DNA from: Antitrichia curtipendula
Taxonomy: Eukaryota; Streptophyta; Bryopsida; Hypnales; Leucodontaceae
Direction: 5' to 3'
NCBI GenBank assembly: GCA_951230915.1
Contig: OX579636.1
Location: 39,243,567 to 39,307,566, forward strand
DNA length: 64,000 bases
This document shows, in pieces, positions 25,698 through 38,443 of this stretch. Every line of letters starts with the position of its first letter. Positions within the stretch are counted from its first letter, which is position 1. A program made the position numbers and the translations under genes. The notes under the pieces are model-generated. The model had not been told where the DNA came from. It searched no databases and was given only the letters and a program-made list of their open reading frames with translations.

Positions 25698-26022
25698 AGG
25701 AAGGTGGCTTGTCTTGTCTTGGCGGGTACATTCCCAAAATTTTCACCTTGATGTAAAAACATTGCCATCGTCAATCTATGTACATCTCCCAAAATCAGTG
25801 TAAACCTCGGTCGAAGAAACGATCTTAGAACATCTATCCCAACAAACAAAACACTTTTGTTCCTTCATAACTTTAGCATACAACATTCAAATGCCGTGTT
25901 CTTTGGTATGTTGGAACTTCTTTTCACTTGTCAACAAGAAATTCAATGAAAACCTGACCAATCTAATAATAGTAATTAGGTACTAGTAGCAAAAAGTGCC
26001 GGGTGGGGGGTTACCCACCTTA
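25698..26022 (-). mobile_element. MITE family A copy, reversed
   Basis: Reverse-complement relative of 20938-21231. It shows CTATGTACATCTCCCAAAATC, CATTCAAATGCCGTGTTCTTTGG, CTTTTCACTTGTCAACAAG and GACCAATCTAATAATAG in the expected order, and ends GGGGTTACCCACCTTA. The left boundary is approximate. Confidence 0.75.
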
Positions 26023-26547
26023 TAATTCAGTGAAATCATGGAGTGGGGGTCTTGAATTGTTTTTTTTTGTTTTTCTGAGGATTTGAATTATACTGAGTAG
26101 GAATGTAGGTGAGAATGATTACATTGGAAGGGGTGGTGGGGGTCAGCGTTTTTCTTTTACACTGTAGCAATGTTGCATGCACAGAATGGAGGACAGTCCC
26201 TCCAATTTTAAACCTCTCTGACTATGCCACGACACTAGATTCCACTCGAATCTGGCACTTAAACGCCAGGAAAAAAAAACCCTGGTGGGGGTGGACTGGG
26301 AACCTGGAATTTGAATGTGGAAGCTGCTTAGGATTCATTATCATGTTGTGAGAGAAGGACATCTGACACTGGGACATTCAACTTTCAATCAATGCACATT
26401 AGATTAACGCTTTTAAGGTCTGAGGGGAATCGTGTGTGCGGTACCTCATTTGACTCCTACAATACGAATTATGTATTGAAATATACGGCAAGTCACACAC
26501 ACACACCATGATTTGAATTGATAATTTAGCAATTGGCATCTTTCATT

Positions 26548-26878
26548 TAAGGTAGTAGGTCCATAGATTGACCACTTAAAGGCTGGAACTGAATTTTTGG
26601 GAGGTGAAACTTCTTGAAATACTTTTCGGTAAATTTTCCATGAAAGAGAAATGGAATTGACATCTAACCGAAGTCGTTTCATAATTTTTGGAGCTTTGTA
26701 GAGTTAGTTATGAAAATTTGAAGTTGAATTGGCACAGGGCTCCAAAATCGTCCACTTCCTAAAATGTACAGTCTTTGTACATCAATGAAGTCTATGAAAA
26801 AACATCATGTACAAAGAGTGTACATTTTAGGAGGTGGGCGGTTTTGGAGCTTGTGCACTTTTTGAACCTCCTACTTTA
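26548..26878 (+). mobile_element. MITE family B copy 1 with internal hairpin
   Basis: A 331-bp element bounded by TAAGGTAG and CTACTTTA. Its right half is a strong stem-loop: 26739-26782 pairs with 26807-26850, 44-base arms, few mismatches, ~24-base loop. The arm contains GCTCCAAAATCGTCCAC and AAAATGTACA.TCTTTGTACAT. The same architecture occurs at 30370-30697 and, reversed, 31038-31368. Confidence 0.85.
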
Positions 26879-27186
26879 GATATCATTTTAATATTTGAAT
26901 CTTGCCATGCTCAAATATAACACGGTATATGCAAAGTACTTGATCATTTTGTAGCTTGTGAGGTATGTTGGAGGTGCAATTGTGATTCAAATTGAAATCT
27001 ATCTCATTATGCAGACAAACATGTTGTCACCGACTAGTGCATACCTCAATTCATGCACCTTCTATGTCAAAATAAAGAACAAACACCATGGTGAGGGTGT
27101 TAACCTTAGGCTTCCAAGACCTTAAGAGTTAAGTAAACTTGTTTGTATGCTAAAGTTTATATTCTAGACAATGATTATGTGGAATA

Positions 27187-28107
27187 TTAACTCCTAAAGG
27201 ATTAAATACCATTTCTTTGGCAACATAGCGATTTTGGGTAGTTCGCTACAAATAAAATTTTAATTTTTTTTTGAAATTTTCACATAGCATGTGCCCAAGG
27301 AGTAGCTTTAAGGCCCAACAATTTTCATAACTTTTGACTATATGGTTAAAAAGTTATTGTATGATATGTAGTTTTCATTGCTCAACGAGCAACTCAATTT
27401 TTTTTTCTTGAATCACTTTTTAAGAGATCTAAATTTGAAATTGATTTTCTATATTTATATATACATGGAAAGCTTTGAATCATTCCATTTTGATTAATGA
27501 GACAAAAGTTATAATTGACTTTAGTTTGTGGTTAGTTATGGAATCTCTACCCTAGAATAAAATTTGAAGTCCTTTATTGAAGTCAATTTTCAATAGAATT
27601 GAAAAAAAATAAAAACATTGGATGTAGATTGCCTATTACAACTATTGGGATTGACAATTTTCAACTCCATAACTAAATTCTTGACAATTTAGTATTTTTA
27701 ATCATTCTTTACTTCTTTCTACTTACTATTTTTTCCTATATTTTGTACAATTCCAAATGATTTGAAAATTCTCAATCATATAGCCAACTTGCCTTGAAGA
27801 ATGAATCCAAAGAGTAACCACCATTTTAGACATTTTTTCATACAAATATGACCTTGTGAAGTGTAGTTGCTTGGTTTTTTACAAGGACAAAAAAAAAGTT
27901 TTTTGTCAATTCAAACGCTAATATATTGCAATCCACACGATGAAAATTTTTGAATTTTTTTCCGCATCTTCTCAAACCAACATACTACAAGATCCTATAG
28001 TTACATGTATCCCAAAATGTTTTTTTCCAAAAATTTGGTACTTGTACTAGAAATGACAATTTTGGAGCATTTTTGATGAATACATAATCTCTAACCTTTA
28101 GGGGTTA
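27187..28107. mobile_element. MITE family G copy 1
   Basis: About 920 bp of AT-rich DNA between TTAACTCCTAAAGGA and CCTTTAGGGGTTAA, which are inverted repeats. Similar ends occur at 32648-33584, 57033-57671 and 60117-60936. Interior sequences are only loosely related. No transposase is visible, so it is non-autonomous or a degraded element. Confidence 0.65.
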
Positions 28108-28708
28108 ACTTACGGTAGTAAAATAATAGGTGCTGAAATCTCATTTAGATTTTTGAAAGGTATTGCACAATGAAGCTCAATTAAAAGTTCAATTATTGAA
28201 ATTGACAATCAAGATGAAGGACAAACCTAAAGTGATTTTTGGGTCAAATTCACTTCCCATTCATTCATGCAAAATAAAACTCGTTCACTTCTTTGAAAAC
28301 CCCACTCTTTCTTTATGGTGGAATTGAGGTAAGTAATATATATTCATATAAAGATGTATTAAGCTAAAATATGCCCAATTCTTTTTTTAATATTGTGGGC
28401 ATTCCAGGACTAATTACTGCTGTTTGTGAAATGAGGGGAACCTAAAGTTGTCAGTAATTACTTACTTCCCCGGTGGAAGCAATTAAACGGTCCTTTGCAT
28501 TGACCTTGATTTTTTATTTTGGCACCTTACATCACCTCACGGGTATCGAATTCCTTTCCTCTTTCAAATTCAAATTCAAAGCTGTCTCTCAATAGTTTAT
28601 GATCAGTTTATCATCTGTAACATCACCCAGAATTAGATTTGTAATTTTGAATTAATTTAAACTCCAACATCTCTTTTGTGCTGTACACCTTCTCTCTAAC
28701 ATCATTCT

Positions 28709-28996
28709 TAAGTAGGTATCCCCTAAAACCACCAATTTTTATTACCGTGCCTAATTAGCATTATTAGATTGGTCAAATTTTCTTAATTTTTTTCTTGGCA
28801 AGTGAAAGGAGGTTTCAGTGCACCAAAGAACATGGCATTTGGATACCATATGCAGAAGTTACAAAGGGTCAAAGTTTTTTTTGGTAAAGGTTCTAAAGTT
28901 GTTTCTTCCACATAGGTACATGTTGATTTTGGAGATTTACATAGAGTGATGATGGCGATTTTTAAGCAAGATGCAATTTTGGATGTACCTACCTTA
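28709..28996 (+). mobile_element. MITE family A copy
   Basis: Matches family A end to end: AAGTAGGTATCCCCTAAAACC at the left, TTAGATTGGTCAAATTTTC, GGCAAGTGAAAGGAGG, ATTTGGATACCATATGCA, TTCTTCCACATAGGTACAT and TACCTACCTTA at the right. Non-coding. Confidence 0.8.
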
Positions 28997-30369
28997 TTGT
29001 CAAATTTTCCACGACAATCATCTAAGTGGACCATTCTAGTGTTTTAGTGATTTAGGGGGGAAAAAATTGGTAACTACACCTAAAATTGTTTGAAGAAGCA
29101 TGACTTTTGATAGGTTAACTAATAAACTAATTAGTAATTAATATGTCCTTGTTGGATTTGGTTGGGAATCATAATGTGTTTCTAAAATCTCTTAGCATGA
29201 CTCTTTAGAAACTGCATGAATAGACTATGAAATTTTTAAGTTGTATCCGAACCGCCCCTAAGTTCTCATGAATAGAGGCAACGCATTTTAGGCAAGAATG
29301 TCCAAGTGTGAAATTTAGAAACAAGTAGAATGTAATTAGATATGGTTTCTTAAAAAAAATGATTGGAAAAAATGATTCTTCTAAGTTTAGAGTGCTTTGA
29401 TTGAAGGTATTTTTTTAATCATGAAAGGTTGTTCTTAATTCAATGAACAATCTCAAATCAAAAGTCACTCTCTACTCTCATTGTTATATTCAATAATGTC
29501 ACAAGAAAAAAGGCATAGAAATATGAGAATTCAAAACTTTGACAAGTGTGAAATGAACAATCAATCACCATCACGATTCTTGTAACTTCAAGAATTACTT
29601 CATTGCAATCATTTTACATGATGAAACACTAAATAAGCACAAGAGAACAAACACAATTGCATTAATTTGATTCATACCAAATCAAATATTAGACACCAAC
29701 TTTGAAGTTGCACAAAGAGTGTGTTAGGTATTTAAGTGTACATGGATTATGTGTAAAGCAATCAACCCTACTACCAAAGCTTCTTCAGTAGGAATCTAAC
29801 ATTTTTGCAAAATTTGCCTTAACAATCACAACCAATCCTACTACCTAAGTTTATTATTTTGGGTACTTAGCAATTTTGTACAGAATTGACGTATCAATCA
29901 AAATCAATGTTACTACCATATTCATTGTAAAAATATTGAAATAATTTTGCATGGAATTGCATAGGTGGTCATAAATAAACATACAGTCAAAAAAATATTA
30001 AAAATATCCACCCACAATACAACAAAAATGTAATCATTCTTATAAAAGATTCAAAGTTCTTACATTCCTACACAAAAAGGTTTGTTTTAGAAGATGATCC
30101 ACTTTTCACTTATGCAATTGTTCCCATGCTAATTGAAGCAAGTATCTACAAGACTCGGAGATGATTTTGTTAAATTGATGACAAAGTCCTTGACTTTCAC
30201 ACTCTTTGGGTGCACATCCCAAAATGTAAAATCTATACCAATCCCAGTTTTAAGTTTTTAACATTGGTTTGTGGAGCTTTGTGGAGACAAATTATATCAT
30301 AAAATTTGTAGGACCCGAAATCGCGCTATTGCAATTGAACGAAATTGGTAATCGAGGGAACACCATGAT
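28997..30369. other. AT-rich intergenic stretch, nothing recognised
   Basis: No coding frame, repeat end or RNA gene could be supported here. A text match links phrases near 29270-29290 with 63270-63310 (AGGCAA and ACATTTTAGGCAA), suggesting a degraded dispersed repeat. Confidence 0.35.
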
Positions 30370-30697
30370 TAAGGTAGGAGGTCCATACAATGCCCATTTA
30401 AGAGCTCGAAATTAATTCAGAGAGGTTAAACTTCTTGAAGTATTTTTTTCAATAAATTTTCTATGGAAAACAAATGACATCTAACCCAAGTCATTTTCAT
30501 ATTTTTTAAAAAGCTTTCACGGTATTAATTATGAAATTGAAACGTAGTGGTCACTCACTAAAACCATCCACCTCCCAAAGTGTACACTATTTGTACATTA
30601 TTGATACAACGAGAAAGCAAAATGTACAAACAATGTACATTTCAGGAGGTAAACGCTTTTAGAGCCCGAGCGCTTTGTGGACCCGATTGGTACCTTA
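30370..30697 (+). mobile_element. MITE family B copy 2 with internal hairpin
   Basis: A 328-bp copy of family B bounded by TAAGGTAGGAGG and TACCTTA. The right half again forms a stem-loop from CCACCTCCCAAAGTGTACA and its partner TGTACATTTCAGGAGGT. Arms are more diverged than in copy 1. Confidence 0.8.
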
Positions 30698-31037
30698 CAA
30701 TAAAGTTTTGTTGCAATCAGGGTCTAAAAGGGAGTCACTGAGGTTCGTACTTTCTTTGTCAGTGGGCAGTCCAATGCACAAACGGCCAACAGCATTCAAA
30801 CTTATGAAAATGAAGTTAAAGTTACTTGTGGAATTCAAATCTCGTCCTCGATCGGTTTCTGTTAGCGATTTCACTGACCAAAATCGCGAAAAATGATGTG
30901 CCCGCACACTTCGGGACACAATTTGTGTAAGAAAACATGAGATTGTACTAATAACTGAATATAAGTTTATTGTACACGTTTGATTTGTTTTTCAAGCCAG
31001 ATCTTAAAGCTTGTGGGAGAAATACTGAAATGCCTGA

Positions 31038-31368
31038 TATGGTAGAAGGCTCGAGAATAGTTCGGGCATTAAGAACCGTCCACCTGTAAAATGTACACGA
31101 TTTGTACATGCTGTTTTTTCATAGCCTTCACTGATGTACAAACAGTGTACATTTCAGGGGTGGACGATTTTGGAGCCCCATGCCAATTCAACTTCAAAAT
31201 TTCATAACTAATTTCAAAAAGCTCCAGAAAAATATGAAACGACTTAGGTTAGATGCCAAATCCACTTCTCTTTCAAGGAAAATTTACTGAAAAATATTTC
31301 AAGAAGTTTCGCCTTCCCAAAATTTAGTTTTAGCTCTTAGGTGGGTGATTTCTAGACCTGTTACCTTA
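31038..31368 (-). mobile_element. MITE family B copy 3, reversed
   Basis: Reverse-orientation copy, about 331 bp, ending GTTACCTTA. The stem-loop lies at the left: CCGTCCACCTGTAAAATGTACA pairs with the partner ending TTCAGGGGTGGACG. The remaining half, with GCCAATTCAACTTCAAAATTT and GAAACGACTTAGGTTAGATG, mirrors copies 1 and 2. Confidence 0.8.
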
Positions 31369-31380
31369 GTCGACCACTTA

Positions 31381-31614
31381 ACCCTTAAATGACGGGCATG
31401 TCACCATGGAAATCATTTGTTTTGGTACTGTGTGAATTATTAGCTTAAAAAAAAAATGTAAAAGTGCTCATTGGAAGTCAAGCTACTGTAAAAGTTTTTC
31501 CCTTTTCACACAAAACTTGGAGGATGAATAGTTGCACTTTTGTCTTGCATGGAGAGGTTCTTTGTCATTCATCGGCTGATAAATGTCCCCTCTGTGACGT
31601 TTATGGGTTAAGCA
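31381..31614 (-). mobile_element. MITE family C copy, reversed
   Basis: About 234 bp. Landmarks in reverse: CACCATGGAAATCATTTG, GTGTGAATTATTAGCTTAAA, TTTTCACACAAAACTTGGAGG, TTTGTCATTCATCGGC and the end TTTATGGGTTAA. Forward copies lie at about 33583-33830 and 52478-52712. It abuts a family D copy (about 31611-32020). Confidence 0.75.
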
Positions 31615-32030
31615 ATTCTGTGCATGTTCTAGAGCAATGTAAGGCAATGTAAAATTTATGTCATGTAAAAAGATATAAATCTCGAGGATTGCAATTTTTT
31701 TGATAATTTTATGCCTTGAATTGAAATCACTGTGAATTTTAGAACCCGAAAGTTGGCCTCAACCCTAGTAACCCAATGTATAGAGTCATCCAATTTCCAT
31801 CATTCAAGAACTACTTTCTTGCTCACTACTTCTTCCTTTCTTGCTCACTACTTCGAGACATGCGTCATGACTTTAATAGTCCCAATCTTGAAAAGGAGAT
31901 GAAACACACTCCAGGCTTTGGTTGGAAATATGTTCCACCCTTTTGGTTGGAAACAACTGCATCCTACAAATTGAATATGGATCCCTGGTTGGTAATGGGT
32001 GATTCTACCATCATTGAAGTAGAGTAACTT
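31611..32030 (+). mobile_element. MITE family D copy
   Basis: Begins TTAAGCAATTCTGTGCATGTTC and continues with GAGGATTGCAATTTTTTTG, TTCTTGCTCACTACTTCGAGACATG and TTGGTTGGAAATATG, matching 43873-44135 and 44570-44945. No transposase. The right end is approximate. Confidence 0.65.
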
Positions 32031-32647
32031 AGCCTAATTTTGCAAGTTAGTTCCAAACATCGAGCTCTTGATTTCCGACCATCAATTCCTCCATCCTTAG
32101 TTTTCATGACACATCTACCTGGTTGGGAGTACCAAAGTGAACAAGAAGTAGTCCCTTAAATGAGCGGTTTTGGAATAGTCCAGACATTGAACATGGGTCC
32201 AAACCAACTTTTTACCTTCCAAAATTCACATTAATTTCAGCTCAAGCAATAAAATTACCAAAATTTGCCAAACCCCCATCATTTCTATCTCCGCACCCAT
32301 GAAAATATTTCGGCTTCGCCTTGCCGTACTGAACATCATGTCCCCAATTTATTGCTTGTTTGGTCGGTGATGTGTGGGTTTTACTATAGCCTGGGTCCCT
32401 CGGCCCAAATCATTTTGCACTGTATAGTCGAGTCAAGTAGAAGCTGGCTGCAGCTACGTTGTTGATCATTCACCTTCAATAATGCTGCTCGCTGTGTGGA
32501 TAATGATCTGGCCAGCAACATCCCCTTGTCAACTTACTGTAGAAAAAGGGAAAGTTTTGTAGCAAGGTACGGAGTGCCTTGTAGCACATTTTGAATTTTT
32601 TGAATTTTCAGCATGGCTGATTCATAACACATGTGTTTGAGAGCCAC

Positions 32648-33584
32648 TAACCCCTAAAGGACCAAGGTCATTTTTCTGTCCAAAACCACTCAAAACTGCC
32701 ATTTCTGATGCATTCATTCAAGAAAAAAAAAGGTTTAGAAATTAGAATCTAACCGTAGAATCTTGTACTTTACTTGTCTAAGATCACGTGGTAAAAATTT
32801 CATGGAGTTTGACCCTACAGATTGGAAGATATTAGCATTCAAAGTTGGGAAAAAAAATGAAAAAATTTGAACACTAGCACTCAATTTCAGATGACTTTGA
32901 CCGCCCCTTGTGGATTGTTTTTGCACTATGGACTTTGAATTTAAAAAAAATTGTATTGAAGAATTGAGTTGAAAGTCTAGGAAAAAAATTTCAAAAGAAA
33001 AATGCTTGTTTTTCATTCTTTAAAAAATTGTCAAGTAGAAGTTAGTCCAAGACTGAAAGAAAAACTAAATCATTAATAGCTCTAAGATGGGATTGAAACA
33101 CAATAATCTCAATGGCGAGATTGTTCTAGAAATCAAACTTAACCTTGTCAAAAAAAAAAAATTCAAAATTTCAAAAATTGCATTCAGAAATGAATACTAT
33201 AAGTTATTTTTTCAAGAAGATGCCTAGATTGCCCGAAAAACAAGATTGTTCATAACTTTCACATCACTTATCCAAATGGAATGAATCAAAGCTTCACATG
33301 TAGACAAAAATATGATCTATAAGGAAAAAGAAATTTAAAGTTTAATTTCATGTTTTTTTGGGGTTTTTTTCTGCCTGGTGAAGTGAAAATTATGTTTCAA
33401 ATGGCATAACTTTTGCTCCCGGTCACCGATTGAAATAAAAATTATATTCCCACAAAGTCAAGAAGTTTGTCGATCTTATGAAAAAGTTTCAAAAAGTTTC
33501 ATTAAAAATTGAGGTCATAGGAACCTACCCGAAATCCATTTTGTTCCTTGAGGGGACAATGGTCCTTTACTCCTTTAGGGGTTA
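32648..33584. mobile_element. MITE family G copy 2
   Basis: About 937 bp with inverted ends TAACCCCTAAAGGACCA and TCCTTTAGGGGTTA. The interior segment with CAAGAAGATGCC and AACAAGATTGTTCATAACTTTC recurs in reverse complement near 36040-36130, so degraded relatives exist nearby. Non-coding. Confidence 0.7.
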
Positions 33585-33830
33585 ACCCATAAACGCACGA
33601 CGCGGAGGACGTTTTTCGGTCGATGAATGACAAAGAATCTCTCTCCATGCACGCATGACAGAAAGTGCAACTATTCATCATCCAAATTTTGTGTGAAAAG
33701 GGAAGGTCTTCTTTTACAGTAGCTTGACTTCCAGTGAACGCTTTTGCATTTTTTTTTAAGCTAGCAATTCACACGGTACTAAAACACATGATTTCCATGA
33801 TGACCAGCCCATCGTTTAAGGTTTAAAGTT
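33583..33830 (+). mobile_element. MITE family C copy
   Basis: Starts TTAACCCATAAACGCACGACG immediately after a family G end, then GATGAATGACAAAGAATCTC, CCAAATTTTGTGTGAAAAGG, CAATTCACACGGTACTAAAA and GATTTCCATGATGACCAGCC, ending near GTTTAAGGTTTAA. Confidence 0.75.
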
Positions 33831-34554
33831 AGATTAGCCTACTAGCACCTAGATTTGCTATGTAAGGTATCTTGGAGATGCTATTTTGTTAGCTCGGATT
33901 GGAAAGTTGGAGAGAATTGAAGCCATTTGTGAGTTGAATCGAGATGTTCCGACAAGAAACGAGTTTTATGTGTTTTTTCAAAGTTTGTGGGGGACGAAAT
34001 CGGGAAAGTAGACCTATATTGAACCACACGTTGACATGTCCCCTACCCAAGTGCATTGTCATGATGCTAAAGAATTGCTAGGGTTGTAGTAATGAAAGAG
34101 TGACTGATTGATGCAAATGGGAGGGTCCATGAGTTGTGGAATTGGATGACTAAAGGCACTTGGGTTGTTCTACCATATGGCAGAGAACCCATTTCCAACC
34201 ACTTAAGCAATTATGTATATTTGGGAACGCAATTTTTTTGAGCACCAAATTTTTTCCATCTACAGAAAAGGAATTTGGAAGGATTGCATACTTTTCTAGA
34301 ATTTTATTACACAAAACGTAATTACTATGAATTTTTTAGTAGAGGATTTTCTTCGACCTATAATGATCATATAGACCTTTCTTTTTCTGAGCATAGGTTG
34401 ATTGCAAAATTGACCAAGGGTTGGTTGCAATATTGACAGCCTTGTAGCCAATCATAATGTGCCACAACTACTCCTTGAACTTCGCCATAACTTCACGGAA
34501 ATAGAGCAGTTTGTAGATTGAAAATGGGGTGGTGGTTGAAAATGGGTCGGCTAC

Positions 34555-35510
34555 CATAACCCTAGAAGGATGCTGTGGACACTAGTATGTGTTCGATGGA
34601 TGACAAAAATTCCTTCTATATAAAACAAGTGCAGATGTTCATCCGAGGAATTTAGTGTGAAAAAGGAGGTCTTGCATAGTAGTTTGACGTCGAGTGAGTG
34701 CTTTTGGATATTTTTAAATTAAGGGTCTCTTCCCACCATGTCAGAGGGTCGAGAGGCTATCGATTTCTACCAATCAAATTGCAAGAATCTATGAACTCTT
34801 GAAATTTCGGCGTCTGGATCCTTTACACTAGACAGCACAATTGAGAGCTCGTCGCCCTCCAAATTGACAATTCTGGCAGAAAATTAACTACATGTTGATG
34901 GACTTTTGACCATAGTTTGGGTCGAGCAAAAATGGACACCCAAACTATGATCGAGAGTCCGTCAAATTTTTTTCCTAGAAAATCAGATTTGTTTTCTCTT
35001 CTCACACATTTTGTTATTTGTTATTTGTTATTTGTTATTTGTTATCATTACAATGGGGAGTCTTTGCATTCAATGAACCTAGTTCCCTTAACCTACTTCC
35101 CTTCAATGGCCAATGCCACCTTTCTATTCCATTTATACCCTTCATATTCCTTGTTTGATGGTAAGAGCATGTGCTGTGATTTTTTTTTCAAGACCATTTT
35201 GGACTCCTTTCTCATGTTTTTTTATCTTTTGCTTGAAAAAATTGACACATGGGTGAGGTTTGGACTTTGGGCTTGGCCTTTGGAGGCTTCACACTATGGC
35301 TGTCCAAGTTGAGAGGCCGTGCCCAAACTACAGTCGAGAATTCAACAAAATAGGCTCTTTAATGGACATTTCTTTGGACTCTCACCCAAAGTTTGGGCAC
35401 AGCCTCTTGACTTGGTCGGCCATAGTGTGAAGCGGCCCTAAATGACTCACACGGTATCCAAAAGGATGATTTCCACGGTTACCAGCCCAAGGTTCTAAGG
35501 TTACATTAGC
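34555..35510 (+). mobile_element. MITE family C copy split by a Tourist-like insertion
   Basis: The left part (about 34555-34732: GATGGATGACAAA, TTCATCCGAGGAATTTAGTGTG, GTGAGTGCTTTTGGA) and the right part (35439-35510: GACTCACACGGTATCC, GATGATTTCCACGGTTACC) together make one family C element. The 706-bp element at 34733-35438 interrupts it, placing that insertion later in time. Confidence 0.7.
34733..35438. mobile_element. PIF/Harbinger (Tourist)-type MITE with TAA target duplication
   Basis: A 706-bp element with ends GGGTCTCTTCCCACCATG and CATAGTGTGAAGCGGCCC, flanked on both sides by TAA (34730-34732 and 35439-35441). TAA duplication with GGG..CCC ends is typical of PIF/Harbinger non-autonomous elements. 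The right end forms an extra fold-back: about 35287-35342 pairs with 35379-35437, sharing the CCCAAACT and TCACACTATGGC blocks. A second small hairpin around 34896-34958 carries ACCATAGTTTGGGT and ACCCAAACTATGAT. A related element lies at 54326-54672. Confidence 0.8.
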
Positions 35511-38443
35511 ATTTAATCTTGTCCATACGCTAGTAAAAAAATGTCAGATGTTACAATTCTCATTCTATGGAGGGATACACAAATTCATCTCTTCAATGAA
35601 GTATTTCATGTTTGATGACTGTGGCCATGTGTTGGGATTGATGATAAGTTCATTTTATATGATTAAGACCCCCTCCCCTTACTTTTGAATTTAAAGATGG
35701 TATTAAAAAAAGATTCATAATGGTGAGTAGTAGAGGAACGACACTACAATATAGAGTTGGTGGCCACTATGGGTAAAAAATGGGTCACTCTGGTTTGTAA
35801 TATTGGACTGGTGGACACTTTGCAAGGGGGCAATTATTGAAAAATATTTTTTTCCTATTTACACTCTTGCTTGGAAAATGTTTTGATTCTATCAATTAAT
35901 TTTGCATCAAGTGGATTTGGAATTTTCCCTCAAATTTTCCCTTGGTTACACTTAGTGACTTAGAGCTTTGTACAGAAAGTCAAAATACAAATTCTCATAG
36001 TAGATATTTTCGTCTAAATGGAAAGATTTGATTCATTCTATTTAGACTACTAATGAGAAAGTTATGAACAATCTTGTTTTGTGGGCAATCAAAGCATCTT
36101 CTTGAAAAAATAACTTATATTAAGATTCATTTTTGAACTCAATTTTCACAATTTTTTGAAAAAAGTTTTATAGGGGTTACTTCACTTGCTAGAACAAACT
36201 CACCTTTGGAATTAACATGTTTCAATTTCAACTTTGAGCTATTAGGAGTTAGGATTTTCTTTCAATCTCATATCTACTTTTATTTAATAAAATTTTAAAG
36301 AATAAAAAATAATTTAAAGTAATAATAATTTTGGTTACTAGACTTTAAACTCAATTCTTCAATATATATATTTTTTAAACTTTAATATCAGTAGTCCAAA
36401 AAATTTAAGCTAAGAAGATTCAGAGTTGTATAATCTAGAGCTACACAAGGTGCAAAAATCCATTTTCTTCACTTCAAACACAAATATATTACAAATCCAC
36501 TTTATCAAAGTTATTGAAATTTCTTCTATACATTTTTATATTAGTGTAATGCAAGGTCCTATAGTTAGATATACAAAAAAAAAAAAAAAAAAAAAATTTG
36601 CTCTTTGCAATAGAAATGACAGTTTTGAATGTTTTAGTGTTCTTAAATTTAAGTACAATGATCATGAGTAGATGATTTATATCTCAATTCAAATTTCACA
36701 AATTACAAAAAATGACATAAAATATTCAATCAATTCCATTTTAAAGCAGCTAAACAAGCATGTGAATATGATTTTTGTGATTAAATTACCTTACAAATAT
36801 TTTTTGATATTATTGGCAACTGAAATAGGACTCTGATATAATTTAGCATGTATATTTTGAACACTTCATGAATAAATTTTCAATTTGAAAACAACTCCCT
36901 AATTGAATTACAACTATATATCAAGTCATTGCACTTTTCACATAATGTAGAATTCTTTGAATGGCAAAGACAAATTTGAATGTCTATATATCCTTCCCTA
37001 AATGATTCAAGAGATATGTTCTTAAGTTGGACTTTTAAGTTTTTGCTTCGAGCATGTTCATCTTTGACTTAAAGTTGATAATTCAAATTAACCAAATAAT
37101 CCTATTAGTTGCACAATAATTAGACAAAGCACCATGAGATTTGCCAAATCAATTTATGAAAGTCACCCAAGTAATACATCCCCTCCAAATAAAGTGAAAC
37201 TTCTTTAAAGTAAGATTATTTAAACGAATTCCTATGACACTTATTATTGTGTGTCAGAGAATTTTCAATTTCTAGTCATATAAAGACAAATTGCAACTAA
37301 AGCTGCATAAAGTCCAACAATAACATGTGATAATAATGTGTAAAAATTATAGGAGGTCAAAATTGAATTGGTAGATTTTATAAAACTGTGCCTTTCCTTC
37401 AATGTCCACATGCTAAACAATGTGCAATAAATATCTATTTTTTCTTTGAATCTTTAGAGTTCACATGCTTAAATTTAAGTAATGCATACCTTACTAATTT
37501 ATTATAAACCTACTGACAAGTGTAAGACAAGGCCATAAATAATTAAAAAATATAGGAGATCTTGACAACAATACCCAATAGTAAAGGTTGACATTCCTTA
37601 CCAAATAATTAAATAATGATGGAAAATGTGATTTAGTGTGTGCCCAAAGTTCGTACAATCAGGGCATGCAAAAGTCAATAGTAAATAGTGCTTCCACTTG
37701 CAACCTAAATGTGGTGCTTGGCAAGCCATATTCACTATTGAAGTGGATCCAATAGGTTGACCCCCCCCCCCAAAAAACTTTGTTTGTCAACAATTCTCTC
37801 AAAACCAAGCCCAAGGGGCTTAGCCTTTATTTTTATTTTTAAAGGGTTTATGGTTTTAAGATTGTTACTCTAAACCCTAAGGCTCTGCAATCATCGCGTT
37901 GTTCCAAGGAAAAGGGTTGGTCGGTGAATAAAACAGAGGCCGGCGTCTGCTCAAACTCCAAAGGGCTCACTCCCTACCCAGGTTGCATAATTGAATCAAG
38001 TCACTTGGTTTTTTTAGAATTTTGCAGATATTTGTTTGTTTGTACTCTTCTTTCTATGCAATTAAAGAACTGGAGGGTAGACTTTCAAGATCATGGAATT
38101 GAAGAGCGTAACAGAGAACATTATACTTAGAAAAGGATTGAATTGACTTGAATTGATGTAAATGAATTGCATGATTTGAAGAGACGCAATAACAACTGCC
38201 TTGAAAGCCTAGTGTACCGAAAAAGAGAAAACGATAGCTCTAATTTCTATGAATCATGCGCTTTGATTCACTGAAATTGAAGTGGGATGTTTTTACAAGA
38301 ATAAAAAAATGTTTGGTAGAAAACACTGGAGAAAAAAACAGCGTCGGAAGAGACTACGTTAGCATTTCAGTTCTCATGAAACACATGACAGAAATAATAT
38401 GCCTCATTGACTTTGTAATAATAAATGAATGGGCATCTATGCT
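35511..38443. other. AT-rich intergenic DNA
   Basis: No gene is supported. It includes a 22-base A run (about 36573-36594), a C10 run (about 37761-37770) and a degraded relative of family G interior sequence near 35990-36150. A small GC-richer patch at 37860-37985 carries AAACCCTAAGG at 37871 and a potential splice donor after TACCCAG near 37981. It could be a first exon of an unrecognised transcript, but this is weak. Confidence 0.35.
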
